From an uncultured Collinsella sp. (GTDB lineage: Bacteria > Actinomycetota > Coriobacteriia > Coriobacteriales > Coriobacteriaceae), in the NCBI GenBank assembly GCA_900548265.1, contig URKG01000002.1, forward strand, positions 81,753 through 145,752: a DNA stretch of 64,000 bases, in the 5' to 3' direction. The notes beneath the pieces are model-generated. The model did no database searches. It worked only from the letters and a program-made list of their open reading frames with translations, and was not told where the DNA came from. Positions 41,230 through 50,365 of this stretch are shown here, piece by piece (the stretch's first letter is position 1; each line of letters starts with the position of its first letter). Made by a program: the position numbers and the translations under genes.

Positions 41230-41260
41230 CTCGGGCGTTATCCGTTCCCTGCGGCCGAAT

Positions 41261-43117
41261 CTACGCCGCCTCGTCGAACTGCGAGTTGTACAGGTCGGCG
41301 TAGAAGCCGCCCTGGGCGAGCAGCTCGTCGTGCGTGCCCTTCTCGACGATGTCGCCGTCGCGGATTACCAAGATCACGTCGGCGTTGCGGATCGTGGACA
41401 GGCGGTGCGCGATGACAAAGCTGGTACGGCCCTGCATCAGCGCATCCATGGCACGCTGAATAAGCTCCTCGGTACGGGTATCGACGTTGGAGGTCGCCTC
41501 GTCCAGAATCAGCGCCGGGCGGTCGGCCAAAATGGCACGGGCGATGGTCACGAGCTGGCGCTGACCCTGCGACAGGTTGGTGCCCTCCTCGTTGATCATA
41601 AAGTCGTAGCCGCCGGCGAGCGTATGGATAAAGTGGTCGCAGCGTGCGGCGCGTGCAGCGGCCTCGACTTCGGCATCGCTCGCGTCGGGGCGTCCGTAGC
41701 GGATGTTCTCGCGGATGGTGCCGTTAAACAGCCACGTATCCTGCAGCACCATGGCAAACTCGCCGCGCAGCGCCGCGCGGTCCCAGTCGCGCACGTCGAC
41801 GCCCTCGACACGCAGCGAGCCGCCGTCCACGTCGTAGAAGCGCTGCAGCAGCTTGATGAGCGTGGTCTTGCCGGCGCCGGTGGGGCCGACGATGGCGATG
41901 GTCTGGCCGGGCTGCGCCTCGCAGCTAAAGTCGTGGATGATGGTCTTGTCGGGCGTGTAGCCAAACTTGACGTGGTCAAACTCCACGTGGCCGGGGCGCT
42001 TTTCGGGAATCTGCGCGTCGGCCTTCTGCTCCTCCTCGGGCGCGCCCAGGAACTCAAAGACGCGCTCGGTGGCAGCGGCCATCGACTGCATCGTGTTGCT
42101 TACGTTGCCCAGCTGCTGCACGGGTTGCGTAAAGTTGCGAACGTACTGGATAAAGCTCTGGATGTCGCCGGGCGTGGCATTGCCGGTCAGCGCGAGCTGC
42201 GCGCCCACCACGACGACGCCCACGTAGCCCATGTTGCCCACCAGACTCATAAGCGGCATCATCAGGCCCGACAGGAACTGCGAGCGCCAACCACTAATAA
42301 AAAGGCGGTCGTTTTGACGGTCGAACTCCTCGATTGAGGCCTCGGCGCGGTCGAACACCTGAATGACATTCTGGCCAGCAAAGTCCTCCTCGATAATGCC
42401 GTTGACGGTGCCCAGGACTTGCTGTTGCTCGCGGAAGTACGGCTGCGAGAAGTGGATCATCACGGTCAGGATAATCGCGGCTGCCGGCAGCGTGAGCACA
42501 GTGACGCCGGTGAGCGGCAGGCTGATCGACAGCATCATGACGAGCACACCGATAATCTGCGTTACCGACGTGATGAGCTGCGTCACGCTCTGGTTGAGCG
42601 ACTGACCCAGCGTATCGACGTCGTTGGTGATGCGGCTGAGCACGTCGCCCTTGCTGTGGCCGTTGAAGTAGCTCATCGGCACGACGGCAATCTTGGCGGC
42701 GATCTCCTTGCGCATGCGGTAGCAGATCTTTTGCGTGACGCCGGTCATGAGCCAGCCCTGGATGAGGCTGCAAACAGAGCTTGCCAGATACAGGCAGAGC
42801 AAAAAGCCGAGCGTCTTGGCGATCCAGTCAAAGTCAACATCGCCGGTGCCGTTGACCTTGGCGACCAGGCCTTCGAACAGCTTGGTCGTAACCTGGCCGA
42901 GTACCTTGGGTCCCACAATGTTAAAGACGACCGAGCACACGGCAAAGGCGACGGCGGCAAGCACGGCAACCTTGTGCTGACCGATATAGCCGAGCAACTG
43001 CCGCATGGTGCCCTTAAAGTCCTTGGCCTTTTCGCCACGGCGCATGCCACCCATGCGGCCCATGGGACCACGCTGGCGGGTGGGCTTGGGAATCTGAGTC
43101 TTGGTCTCGTCTGCCAT
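41261..43117 (-). CDS. ABC exporter half-transporter, canonical ATPase
   Basis: A 618-residue half-transporter. Residues 1-45 are basic and Met/Gly-rich, six membrane helices cover about 50-340, and the ATPase follows. Walker A is GPTGAGKTTLI, the signature NLSQGQRQLVTIARAIL, and Walker B LILDEATSNVD with the catalytic glutamate. It pairs with the product of the gene upstream, whose stop it overlaps. The upstream partner has Asp in the catalytic position, so the two make an asymmetric heterodimer like LmrCD. The substrate may be a drug or lipid. Confidence 0.92.
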   Translation of the reverse strand: MADETKTQIPKPTRQRGPMGRMGGMRRGEKAKDFKGTMRQLLGYIGQHKVAVLAAVAFAVCSVVFNIVGPKVLGQVTTKLFEGLVAKVNGTGDVDFDWIAKTLGFLLCLYLASSVCSLIQGWLMTGVTQKICYRMRKEIAAKIAVVPMSYFNGHSKGDVLSRITNDVDTLGQSLNQSVTQLITSVTQIIGVLVMMLSISLPLTGVTVLTLPAAAIILTVMIHFSQPYFREQQQVLGTVNGIIEEDFAGQNVIQVFDRAEASIEEFDRQNDRLFISGWRSQFLSGLMMPLMSLVGNMGYVGVVVVGAQLALTGNATPGDIQSFIQYVRNFTQPVQQLGNVSNTMQSMAAATERVFEFLGAPEEEQKADAQIPEKRPGHVEFDHVKFGYTPDKTIIHDFSCEAQPGQTIAIVGPTGAGKTTLIKLLQRFYDVDGGSLRVEGVDVRDWDRAALRGEFAMVLQDTWLFNGTIRENIRYGRPDASDAEVEAAARAARCDHFIHTLAGGYDFMINEEGTNLSQGQRQLVTIARAILADRPALILDEATSNVDTRTEELIQRAMDALMQGRTSFVIAHRLSTIRNADVILVIRDGDIVEKGTHDELLAQGGFYADLYNSQFDEAA

Positions 43118-45483
43118 TAGCGCTCGCCTCCTTCCATGACGGTTGCAATTTCTTCTTGGGTGAGCCCTAGCTCCTCGGCGGAAAGCTGCGACTGTGCGAT
43201 TTCCAGGTATGCCGGGCAGCTGTGCAGCAGCTCCTCGTGCGTACCGGTGCCCACCACGTGGCCGTCGTCGAGCACGATGATCTGGTCGGCGTGCATGATG
43301 GTCGCGATGCGCTGGGCCACGACCACGAGCGCGGCGTCAGTAACGTTTTTGGCCAGCTCTTCGCGCAGACGCGCGTCGGTCTTGTAGTCGAGGGCGCTAA
43401 ACGAGTCATCGAACACCACGACCTCGGGCTTTTTGGCCAACGCGCGGGCGATGGCCAGGCGCTGACGCTGACCGCCCGAAACATTGGAGCCGCCCTGGCT
43501 GATGGGGGAGTCGTAACCGCCCTCGCGCTCGGCGATAAAGTCCTCAGCCTGTGCGATTCGCGCTGCCTCGTGCATGTCCTCGTCGCTCACCATGTCGCCG
43601 GCAAACTTGAGGTTGCTCTCGACAGTGCCCGAGAACAGGCGACCTTGCTGCGGGATGTAACCAATGCGGCGGCGCAGCTCGGAAAGGGTCATGTCGCGCA
43701 CGTCGATGCCGTCGAGCGAAATGCTGCCGCCCGTGACGTCGTACAGGCGCGGAATCAACTGCACAAGCGTGGACTTGCCCGAGCCCGTGGAACCAATGAT
43801 GCCGAGCATCTGACCGGCATGCGTGGTGAAGTTCACGCCGCTGATGACGTCGGCGCGGGCATCGGGATACTGGAAGCTCACGTCGCGGAAGGTGAGCTCA
43901 CCGCGCGGCGCGCTGGCCGCGGGCAGTTTGGGCGAGGCGGGGTCGTTGATGCTCGTGGGGCAGGTAATGACCTCTTCCACGCGCTCGGCTGCGACCTCGG
44001 CACGGGGCAGGATGACCGAAACCATGGTGAGGATCATAAACGCCATGACGATCTGCATGGTGTAGGAGATAAACGCCATCATGTTGCCGACCTGCATCAC
44101 GCCGTCCGAGACGCCCTGCGCGCCAAACCAGACGATAAGCACGGTGATGCAGTTCATGACGAGCATCATGAGTGGCATCATAAAGCTCATGGCTCGGTTG
44201 GTGTAGAGCTGCGTGGTCATAAGGTCGAGCGAAGCCTTGTCAAAACGCTCGAGCTCATGCTCCTCGCGGTTGAACGAGCGGATGGGCATAAGACCGTCGA
44301 GCAGCTCGCGGGCGGTAAGGTTCACGCGGTCCACAAAGCTCTGCATCTTCTTGAACTTGGGCATGGTGAGGCCCATAAGCACGCCGACAACGGCCGAGAC
44401 GGCGATGATGGCCACGGCGATGGTCCACTCCAGGCCGGTGTGGTTGGCCAGGACGCGCATGACGGCGACGATGCCCATGACGGGCGCCAGTAGGCACATG
44501 CGGATAAACAGGGTTGCGGCCATCTGAATCTGCTGAATGTCGTTGGTGCAGCGGGTGATGAGCGAGGCTTGGCTAAACTTGCCCACCTCGGCCGGCGAGA
44601 AGTGCATAACCTTGTTGAAGGTCTCGCGGCGCAGGTCGCGGGCGATGGAGCAGGCGGTGCGCGACGCCACGGCGCCGGTAAGGATGGTGGCGACCAGCGA
44701 GATCAGGCACAGGCCAAACATCGTGGTCGCCATGCGGCCCAGGTAGGCGTTCTGCACGTCGGCGGGGTCGATGCCCTGCGCCTTGTACTCGTCCTGCACA
44801 TAGCTCACAGCGCGTTGGGTCACGATGGAACCCGACATGGAGCCCATTTTGTCTGCCATATCGTTAGCGCCCTCGACGAGCTTGCCCTGGTCGATTAGGC
44901 CGCCTTCAACGCCTAGACGCAGGCTCTTCATGGTAATCTTGCCGCCGTCGGCATCAATCTGCTTTTGCATGTTCTGCGCCGCTGCGGCCTTCTGCTGCAT
45001 CTCGGCGAGCTGCTCGGGCGTCATCGCCGCCATCTGCTCGGGGGTGGGCATGGCCTGGGCAGCGTTGCTGTCTTTCTCGCTGGACGTGCCGGTCATGTCG
45101 CCCATGGAGTCGGCGTCGATGCCCTGGTTGAAGGCGAGCACGACGGTCTCGGGCAGGCTCATGATGTCGCCAATCTTGCCGCCGTCGGTGCGCTCCTCCT
45201 CGGTGCCCTTGTACGTTCGAATGCCGTTATTGTCTGCCTTGCTAAACACGGCCTCCACAGCCTTGGCGTCCTTGGCGCTCATAAAGAGTTCGAGGTCGTC
45301 GAGCGATTCGGTGCGGATGGTGTCGGGCACGGGCGAGGCGATGCCACCTTGCTGCACGCCCACGTCGACGATGTCGCTCATATAGGTAGGCAGCGCCAGA
45401 TCGGCGTTGCAGCTGATTACGATAAGCACGATAGCTGCGAACAGTGCCAGGATATGCTTTTTAAAGAGCTTGAGAATCCTCAC
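43117..45483 (-). CDS. ABC exporter half-transporter, degenerate ATPase and long extracellular insert
   Basis: A 788-residue half-transporter. A membrane helix (HILALFAAIVLIVISCNADL) is followed by an unusually long extracellular insert, about residues 45-245. The insert is rich in Met, Gln and Ala (MPTPEQMAAMTPEQLAEMQQ). The other helices and the ATPase follow. Walker A is GSTGSGKSTLV, the signature NVSGGQRQRLAIARAL, and Walker B reads VVVFDDSFSALD with Asp in place of the catalytic Glu, the usual mark of the degenerate half in heterodimers. It overlaps the MarR gene by 4 bases upstream and its partner downstream. Confidence 0.92.
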   Translation of the reverse strand: MRILKLFKKHILALFAAIVLIVISCNADLALPTYMSDIVDVGVQQGGIASPVPDTIRTESLDDLELFMSAKDAKAVEAVFSKADNNGIRTYKGTEEERTDGGKIGDIMSLPETVVLAFNQGIDADSMGDMTGTSSEKDSNAAQAMPTPEQMAAMTPEQLAEMQQKAAAAQNMQKQIDADGGKITMKSLRLGVEGGLIDQGKLVEGANDMADKMGSMSGSIVTQRAVSYVQDEYKAQGIDPADVQNAYLGRMATTMFGLCLISLVATILTGAVASRTACSIARDLRRETFNKVMHFSPAEVGKFSQASLITRCTNDIQQIQMAATLFIRMCLLAPVMGIVAVMRVLANHTGLEWTIAVAIIAVSAVVGVLMGLTMPKFKKMQSFVDRVNLTARELLDGLMPIRSFNREEHELERFDKASLDLMTTQLYTNRAMSFMMPLMMLVMNCITVLIVWFGAQGVSDGVMQVGNMMAFISYTMQIVMAFMILTMVSVILPRAEVAAERVEEVITCPTSINDPASPKLPAASAPRGELTFRDVSFQYPDARADVISGVNFTTHAGQMLGIIGSTGSGKSTLVQLIPRLYDVTGGSISLDGIDVRDMTLSELRRRIGYIPQQGRLFSGTVESNLKFAGDMVSDEDMHEAARIAQAEDFIAEREGGYDSPISQGGSNVSGGQRQRLAIARALAKKPEVVVFDDSFSALDYKTDARLREELAKNVTDAALVVVAQRIATIMHADQIIVLDDGHVVGTGTHEELLHSCPAYLEIAQSQLSAEELGLTQEEIATVMEGGER

Positions 45484-45929
45484 TCGGCATCTCTCCTTTC
45501 TTGATTGCGGTCGATAATTTCGTTGGCACGCCTAAGAAGGCGCACCATCTCTTGGGTATCTGTTTCGCCGAGCTGCTCGAGGAAAGCCGCGGTGCGGGCC
45601 TCGAATTCCCGACGTTTGATTTCGAGATCCTGGAATCCCTTGTCGGTCACTATGACGTGTACGCGACGACGGTCAGTCTTTGAGTGCTCGCGCTCGACCC
45701 AGCCCTTGGCCTCGAGGGCGCGCAGAATATTGGCGATGCGGGCGCTCGAGACCCAGGCGCGATCAGCGAGTTCGCTCGGCGTGAGCGAACCGCCGGCGAG
45801 TATGAGGGCGCGCATGACGGCCATCTCGCCGCCGAGGGCTTTGTCCGCAAAACGCGAAATGCGCTGATGCATGCTGCCGAACTCGGTAAGGAGCTGACGC
45901 CCAAGTTCACGGAAATCGGTATCTTCCAC
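45480..45929 (-). CDS. MarR-family regulator of the ABC exporter
   Basis: A 149-residue MarR regulator with the winged helix GSLTPSELADRAWVSSARIA, then NILRALEAKGWVEREHSKTD and RRRVHVIVTDKG. It is the first gene of the operon, overlapping the exporter gene by 4 bases. The GTG start at 45929 follows AGGGG. The start lies within an inverted repeat (45927-45963) that is probably its own operator. Such cassettes are usually induced by the exported compound. Confidence 0.92.
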   Translation of the reverse strand: MEDTDFRELGRQLLTEFGSMHQRISRFADKALGGEMAVMRALILAGGSLTPSELADRAWVSSARIANILRALEAKGWVEREHSKTDRRRVHVIVTDKGFQDLEIKRREFEARTAAFLEQLGETDTQEMVRLLRRANEIIDRNQERRDAE

Positions 45930-45963
45930 CGAAAACCCCTAACACTAGAAACTATTTTCGGTG
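45927..45963. promoter_or_regulatory. Candidate MarR operator
   Basis: CACCGAAAA (45927-45935) and TTTTCGGTG (45955-45963) are perfect inverted arms flanking the ribosome site and start codon of the MarR gene. Confidence 0.6.
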
Positions 45964-46478
45964 AAAGATGATACCCTTGCACGCGTGCCCTATGCGGTAG
46001 ATTTTGGGACATGTCTAGAAAACTACCTTTAGGCGACCTCCGTACACCGTCGGTGCCAGCAAAGTTAGGGGCAGATCGTTAGGCATGTCCTAAAGCCTAC
46101 TCAGAGGCACTTTACCCTGCTAAAGCTGGCATAACAGCTAGAGTGATGGACGCATAAAGGCAAGGAAAAATACCAAACAAATCGGTGAACGGTAGTTGTT
46201 CGCGCTCGCATTTCCTGCGGGTTTGTAAAAAACGCCCTAATGGTATAAAAAAAGAAACATATAACAGCCCAGATGGAGAGGGTGGCTATGTTATCCTTCT
46301 CAAACGGGTGAAATCTTGGGTTTTGGGTTGTAGTTCCAAGGTGGACAAACGTTTTTCCTGCACCAACGTGTGGTGAAGAACGGAAGAAGCCGGTAGTGCA
46401 AGCCGAAAATTCAAGAATTCAATAAGCAGCGGTGTGAGAGAGCGCCGCATTACACGTAACTAGGAGCGTGGTTACACA
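45964..46478 (+). promoter_or_regulatory. Long upstream region of pflB
   Basis: About 515 bases without a convincing gene. The middle is AT-rich (TGGTATAAAAAAAGAAACATA near 46238) and may contain a promoter. Just before pflB, GTAAC (46456) and GTTAC (46471) can pair and place the ribosome site TAGGAG in the loop. The length suggests anaerobic or redox control, but I could not identify a specific FNR or Rex site. Confidence 0.45.
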
Positions 46479-48530
46479 ATGCAGGAGGCATGGGAAGGCT
46501 TCAAGGAAGGTATCTGGACGGGAGAGGTTGACGTCCGAGACTTCATCCAGAAGAACTACACCCCCTACGAGGGCGATGAGTCGTTCCTCGTAGGTCCGAC
46601 CGAGCGTACCAAGGAGCTGTGGGGCGAGGTTCTCGACCTGCTGCTTAAGGAGCGCGAGCAGGGTGGTGTCCTCGATATGGACACCAAGACCGTCACGGGT
46701 ATCGTGAGCCACCCCGCTGGCTACATCGATAATGCCCATCGCGACAAGGAGACCATTGTTGGCCTCCAGACCGACAAGCCGCTCAAGCGCGCGCTGCACG
46801 TCAACGGTGGTATCCGCATCGCTTGCCAGGCTGCCAGCCAGCACGGCTACAAGGTCGACGAGAACGTTGTCGAGCGCTACACCTTCGAGCGCAAGACCCA
46901 CAACGCTGGCGTCTTCGATGTCTACACCCCCGAGATGCGTGCTTGCCGCTCGGCTCACATCATCACCGGTCTGCCCGATGGCTATGGCCGCGGCCGCATC
47001 ATCGGCGACTACCGTCGTGTTGCCCTGTACGGCGTCGACTACCTGATCAAGGACAAGGAGGCCCAGAAGGCTTCCACTCCGACGGTCATGACCGCCGACA
47101 ACATCCGCGATCGCGAGGAGCTGCAGGAGCAGATCCGCGCCCTCGGCGAGCTCAAGATGATGGCCGAGACCTATGGTTTCGATATTTCCAACCCTGCTAC
47201 CAACACGCAGGAGGCCATCCAGTGGATGTACTTCGCCTACCTTGCTGCCGTCAAGGAGCAGAACGGCGCCGCTATGTCCATCGGCCGTACCTCTACGTTC
47301 ATCGACATCTATGCTGAGCGAGACCTTGCCAACGGTACCTTCACCGAGGAGCAGATCCAGGAGTTCGTGGATCACTTCATCATGAAGCTCCGCATGGTCA
47401 AGTTTGCCCGTACCCCCGAGTACCAGGCCCTGTTCACCGGCGACCCGCAGTGGGTCACCGAGTCCATCGGCGGCATGGGTGTTGACGGCCGTACGCTCGT
47501 TACCAAGATGAGCTACCGCTACCTGCACACGCTCGAGAACATGGGCACCAGCCCCGAGCCCAACATGACCGTTCTGTGGTCGACCCGTCTGCCCGAGAAC
47601 TTCAAGAAGTTCTGCGCCAAGACTTCTGTCGCCAGCTCCTCGATCCAGTACGAGAACGACGACCTCATGCGCGTTTACCACGGCGACGACTACGGCATCG
47701 CCTGCTGCGTGTCCTCCATGCGCATTGGCAAGGAGATGCAGTTCTTCGGTGCCCGCGCCAACCTGGCCAAGTGCCTGCTCTACGCACTTAACGGCGGTGT
47801 TGACGAGGTCTCCAAGAAGCAGGTCGGCCCCAAGTACCGCGCCGTCGAGGGCGACACGCTCGATTACGACGACGTTGTGGCCAAGTACAACGACATGATG
47901 AAGTGGCTTGCTGGCGTGTACGTCAACTCGCTGAACATCATCCACTACATGCACGATAAGTACTGCTACGAGCGCATTCAGATGGCTCTGCACGACAAGC
48001 ACGTGCACCGCTGGTTCGCTACGGGCATCGCTGGCCTTTCCGTCGTGGCTGACTCCCTGTCCGCCATCAAGTACGCCAAGGTCCACCCCGTCCGTGACGA
48101 GAACGGCATCATCGTCGACTTCGAGACCGAGGGCGAGTTCCCCAAGTACGGTAACGACGACGACCGCGTCGACCAGATCGCTCACGACGTTGTGCACCAG
48201 TTCATGGAGTACATCCGCATGAACGACACCTACCGCAACTCCGTGCCCACGACCTCGGTTCTGACCATTACTTCCAACGTCGTGTACGGTAAGAAGACCG
48301 GCTCCACGCCCGACGGCCGCAAGGCTGGCCAGCCGTTCGCCCCGGGTGCTAACCCCATGCACAAGCGCGATAGCCACGGCGCCATCGCTTCGCTGTCTTC
48401 GGTTTCCAAGCTCCCGTTCCGCGATGCCCAGGACGGCATCTCCAACACCTTCTCCATCATCCCGAGTGCGCTCGGCAAGGAGGACCAGGTGTTCTTTGGC
48501 GATATCGACCTTGATCAGCTGGGCGAGTAA
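46479..48530 (+). CDS. pflB: Pyruvate formate-lyase core subunit lacking the glycyl-radical domain
   Basis: A 683-residue PFL. The catalytic cysteine pair is Cys409-Cys410 in YGIACCVSSM. The order of blocks HVNGGIRIACQA, THNAGVFDVYTPEMRACRSA, TGLPDGYGRGRIIGDYRR and FAPGANPMHKRDSHGA is that of PflB. The reading frame stops at DIDLDQLGE just after NTFSIIPSALGKEDQV. In E. coli PflB about 75 further residues follow, including the RVSGY motif with radical Gly734. That part is encoded separately by the next gene. PFL cleaves pyruvate with CoA to acetyl-CoA and formate. The start follows TAGGAG, and the gene shows no frameshift. Confidence 0.95.
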   Translation: MQEAWEGFKEGIWTGEVDVRDFIQKNYTPYEGDESFLVGPTERTKELWGEVLDLLLKEREQGGVLDMDTKTVTGIVSHPAGYIDNAHRDKETIVGLQTDKPLKRALHVNGGIRIACQAASQHGYKVDENVVERYTFERKTHNAGVFDVYTPEMRACRSAHIITGLPDGYGRGRIIGDYRRVALYGVDYLIKDKEAQKASTPTVMTADNIRDREELQEQIRALGELKMMAETYGFDISNPATNTQEAIQWMYFAYLAAVKEQNGAAMSIGRTSTFIDIYAERDLANGTFTEEQIQEFVDHFIMKLRMVKFARTPEYQALFTGDPQWVTESIGGMGVDGRTLVTKMSYRYLHTLENMGTSPEPNMTVLWSTRLPENFKKFCAKTSVASSSIQYENDDLMRVYHGDDYGIACCVSSMRIGKEMQFFGARANLAKCLLYALNGGVDEVSKKQVGPKYRAVEGDTLDYDDVVAKYNDMMKWLAGVYVNSLNIIHYMHDKYCYERIQMALHDKHVHRWFATGIAGLSVVADSLSAIKYAKVHPVRDENGIIVDFETEGEFPKYGNDDDRVDQIAHDVVHQFMEYIRMNDTYRNSVPTTSVLTITSNVVYGKKTGSTPDGRKAGQPFAPGANPMHKRDSHGAIASLSSVSKLPFRDAQDGISNTFSIIPSALGKEDQVFFGDIDLDQLGE

Positions 48531-48531
48531 C

Positions 48532-48592
48532 TATTGTTAGTGCTATACTAACAATAACGATTACTGATTAGCGCGCCGGTTTCGGCCGGCGC
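48532..48592 (+). promoter_or_regulatory. Intercistronic hairpins between the two PFL genes
   Basis: ATTGTTAGT (48533-48541) pairs with ACTAACAAT (48547-48555). A second hairpin is GCGCCGG-TTTCGG-CCGGCGC (48573-48592). Neither has a following T-run strong enough for full termination. They may protect the message or set the ratio of core to radical subunit. Confidence 0.65.
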
Positions 48593-48615
48593 CTATTAAT
48601 CGAAGGAGACATATT

Positions 48616-48867
48616 ATGAAGGTTTCTGAAGTTTCCGAGACCCAGGCCGATAACCTGGTCCACATGCTCGACGCTTACGCCGAGAAGGGTGGCCACCACC
48701 TGAACATCAACGTCTTCAACCGTGAGACGCTGCTCGACGCTCAGGCTCACCCCGAGAAGTACCCGCAGCTGACCATCCGCGTTTCCGGCTATGCCGTGAA
48801 CTTCCACACGCTCACCAAGGAGCAGCAGGACGAGGTCATTGCGCGTACCTTCCACAACAAGTTCTAA
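48616..48867 (+). CDS. Separate glycyl-radical subunit of pyruvate formate-lyase
   Basis: An 83-residue protein made of the glycyl-radical domain only. GGHHLNINVFNRETLLDAQA, HPEKYPQLT and IRVSGYAVNF match the C-terminal end of PflB, with the radical glycine at Gly58. TKEQQDEVIARTFHNKF is the standard PFL terminus. About 25 N-terminal residues (MKVSEVSETQADNLVHMLDA) replace the covalent link to the core. It has its own ribosome site GAAGGAG 8 bases before the ATG. It resembles the spare-part protein GrcA (YfiD), but GrcA accompanies a full-length PFL, whereas here the core has no radical domain of its own. PFL should be active only as a two-chain complex. Confidence 0.93.
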   Translation: MKVSEVSETQADNLVHMLDAYAEKGGHHLNINVFNRETLLDAQAHPEKYPQLTIRVSGYAVNFHTLTKEQQDEVIARTFHNKF

Positions 48868-48895
48868 AGGGATTTAACTCCTGTAGGATTACTGG

Positions 48896-49018
48896 GGCCG
48901 GTTTTGGGTTATTTTCCAAAACGTCCTCGGACATGCAAAGAGGCTCCGCTGCGCGCGTTGCGCGGCGGGGCCTCTTTGCGTCCTGCGGGATGTTTTGGAA
49001 AATAACCCAAAAACGGCC
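48896..49018. repeat. Long inverted repeat with central hairpin, family B copy 2
   Basis: Arms at 48896-48922 and 48992-49018 (core TTTTGGGTTATTTTCCAAAA) match over 27 bases with one change. The internal loop is CGTCCTCGGACATG opposite TCCTGCGGGAT, as in copy 1. The central hairpin is CAAAGAGGC/GCCTCTTTG with different sequence from other copies. It lies 28 bases beyond the radical-subunit stop and probably terminates the pfl operon. Confidence 0.9.
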
Positions 49019-49171
49019 AAGCGGGGTTCTTCGGAGTCACCCTTTAGGCGGAACTCTCCTAATTATTTGGATGAGTCGTTTACTTACTTGTACTGTTACC
49101 GTCTTCCCGCTGTTGTTGGGGTATGCTTTGTTCGTATGTAAACGTATGACATGTTGATAGGGGAGGGTGCT

Positions 49172-50182
49172 ATGGCTCGCGAGGGCACTCGTTCTAAGGA
49201 TTCTGCTAAGCCTGGCATCAAGGAAGTTGCAGCGGTGGCGGGGGTTTCGCCTACTACGGTATCTCGCGTGCTTAATAACCGCGGTTATATTAGCCAAGAG
49301 ACCCGCGATAAGGTCCACGCCGCGATGGAGCGCATCAACTATACGCCCAACGATATCGCCCGTGCCATGCTCAACGGCCGTCTGAACCTTATCGGCATGA
49401 TCGTTCCCTTTGTGAGCAGTCCGTTCCATGCTCAGGTTGTGCAGGCGGTCGAGCGCACGTTGGCGGAAAACGGCTTTAAGATGTTGCTGTGCAACAGCGC
49501 CAATCGACCTGATCTTGAGCGTTCCTATATCGACATGCTCCGCCGCAATATGGTCGACGGCGTCATCGTCAACTCCCTCAATATCGGTGCCGAGGCATAT
49601 GCCGAGATGGGCTTGAGCCTGGTTGGCATCGACTGCGATCTTGGCGAGGGCTCTGTCCAGATTGCAAGTGACAGCTATGGCATCGGCGAGCTCGCCACGC
49701 GCCGTCTGATTGATGACGGCTGCAGGCGTATCCTGTGCCTGCGCAGCAATAGCCGCATGCGCATGCCTGCCAATAAGCGTACCGATGCCTACCTCGATGT
49801 TGTTGAGCAGGCCGGTTTGTCCGCGCTTGTCCGTGAGGTTGAGTTCGTTAAGCCCGACGACGAAAAGGGCGCGGTCGTTGCGAAGATCCTCGATGAGAAC
49901 CCCGATATTGACGGCATCTTTGCGGGAGACGATACGATGGCGGCCATCTGTCTCAACGTGATGAAGCAGCGCGGCTTGAGCGCTCCAGACGACATTAAGG
50001 TCGTGGGCGCGGATGGTGCCCGCCGCACTATGACGTTTATGCCTGACTTAACAACCGTACGTCAAGATATCGATCGCATCGGAGAGCTCGCGGCGCAATC
50101 CATCATTGCTCTTATTAACGGTGAAAAGCCCGAGTCGAATATCAAGCTTCCCGTTGAGCTTATCGAGGGCAAAACCGCGTAA
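49172..50182 (+). CDS. LacI-family regulator of the fructan/sucrose locus
   Basis: A 336-residue LacI regulator with the helix-turn-helix IKEVAAVAGVSPTTVSRVLN at residues 15-34 and the hinge DIARAMLNGRLNLIG. The ligand domain has DIDGIFAGDDTMAAICLNVM and KVVGADGARRTMT. The ATG at 49172 follows GGGGAGGG. It precedes the GH32/PTS genes, and TATGTCAA-CCGTTT-type sites lie in front of them and near its own start, so it probably represses both. The likely inducer is a fructose-containing sugar or its phosphate. Confidence 0.9.
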   Translation: MAREGTRSKDSAKPGIKEVAAVAGVSPTTVSRVLNNRGYISQETRDKVHAAMERINYTPNDIARAMLNGRLNLIGMIVPFVSSPFHAQVVQAVERTLAENGFKMLLCNSANRPDLERSYIDMLRRNMVDGVIVNSLNIGAEAYAEMGLSLVGIDCDLGEGSVQIASDSYGIGELATRRLIDDGCRRILCLRSNSRMRMPANKRTDAYLDVVEQAGLSALVREVEFVKPDDEKGAVVAKILDENPDIDGIFAGDDTMAAICLNVMKQRGLSAPDDIKVVGADGARRTMTFMPDLTTVRQDIDRIGELAAQSIIALINGEKPESNIKLPVELIEGKTA

Positions 50183-50234
50183 TTCGCCCCGTGCCAAAAG
50201 AATTCCTCAAACGCCTCTGATGACCGTTCACCGG

Positions 50235-50323
50235 CATATGTCAACCGTTTGCCGACGACTGGAACTGCGAAAAGACGTATTGGTGTGAAAACGTTTGACA
50301 TATGAAAACGGTTGACATATCTT
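50235..50323 (+). promoter_or_regulatory. Promoter and LacI operators of the fructan/sucrose operon
   Basis: CATATGTCAACCGTTTG (50235-50251) is repeated in inverted form as AACGTTTGACATATG (50290-50304) and AACGGTTGACATAT (50307-50320). The -35 candidate TTGACA (50295-50300) and the -10 candidate TATCTT (50318-50323) are 17 bases apart and overlap these sites, as expected for repression. Confidence 0.65.
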
Positions 50324-50365
50324 GCCATTGTACCGAGTTAGTATGTCGTGGAAAGGAAGTCTCGG

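Noticed and set aside
46185..46376. A 63-codon frame in the pflB upstream region
   Set aside because: No ribosome site, no family, and it covers AT-rich promoter-like sequence.
46419..48377. A 652-codon minus-strand frame opposite pflB
   Set aside because: It mirrors the PFL codons and is rich in Val, Leu and Gly as typical antisense translations are. No ribosome site or domain.
48490..48616. PFL split as a sequencing error or frameshift
   Set aside because: The core ends with a normal stop and a tail not found in the small protein. The small gene has its own ATG, ribosome site and a 25-residue leader, and 85 bases with two hairpins lie between. No single indel would join them.
48616..48867. 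The 83-residue protein as a plain GrcA/YfiD spare part
   Set aside because: GrcA occurs with a full-length PFL. Here the adjacent PFL lacks the radical domain altogether, so the small protein completes it and does not repair it.
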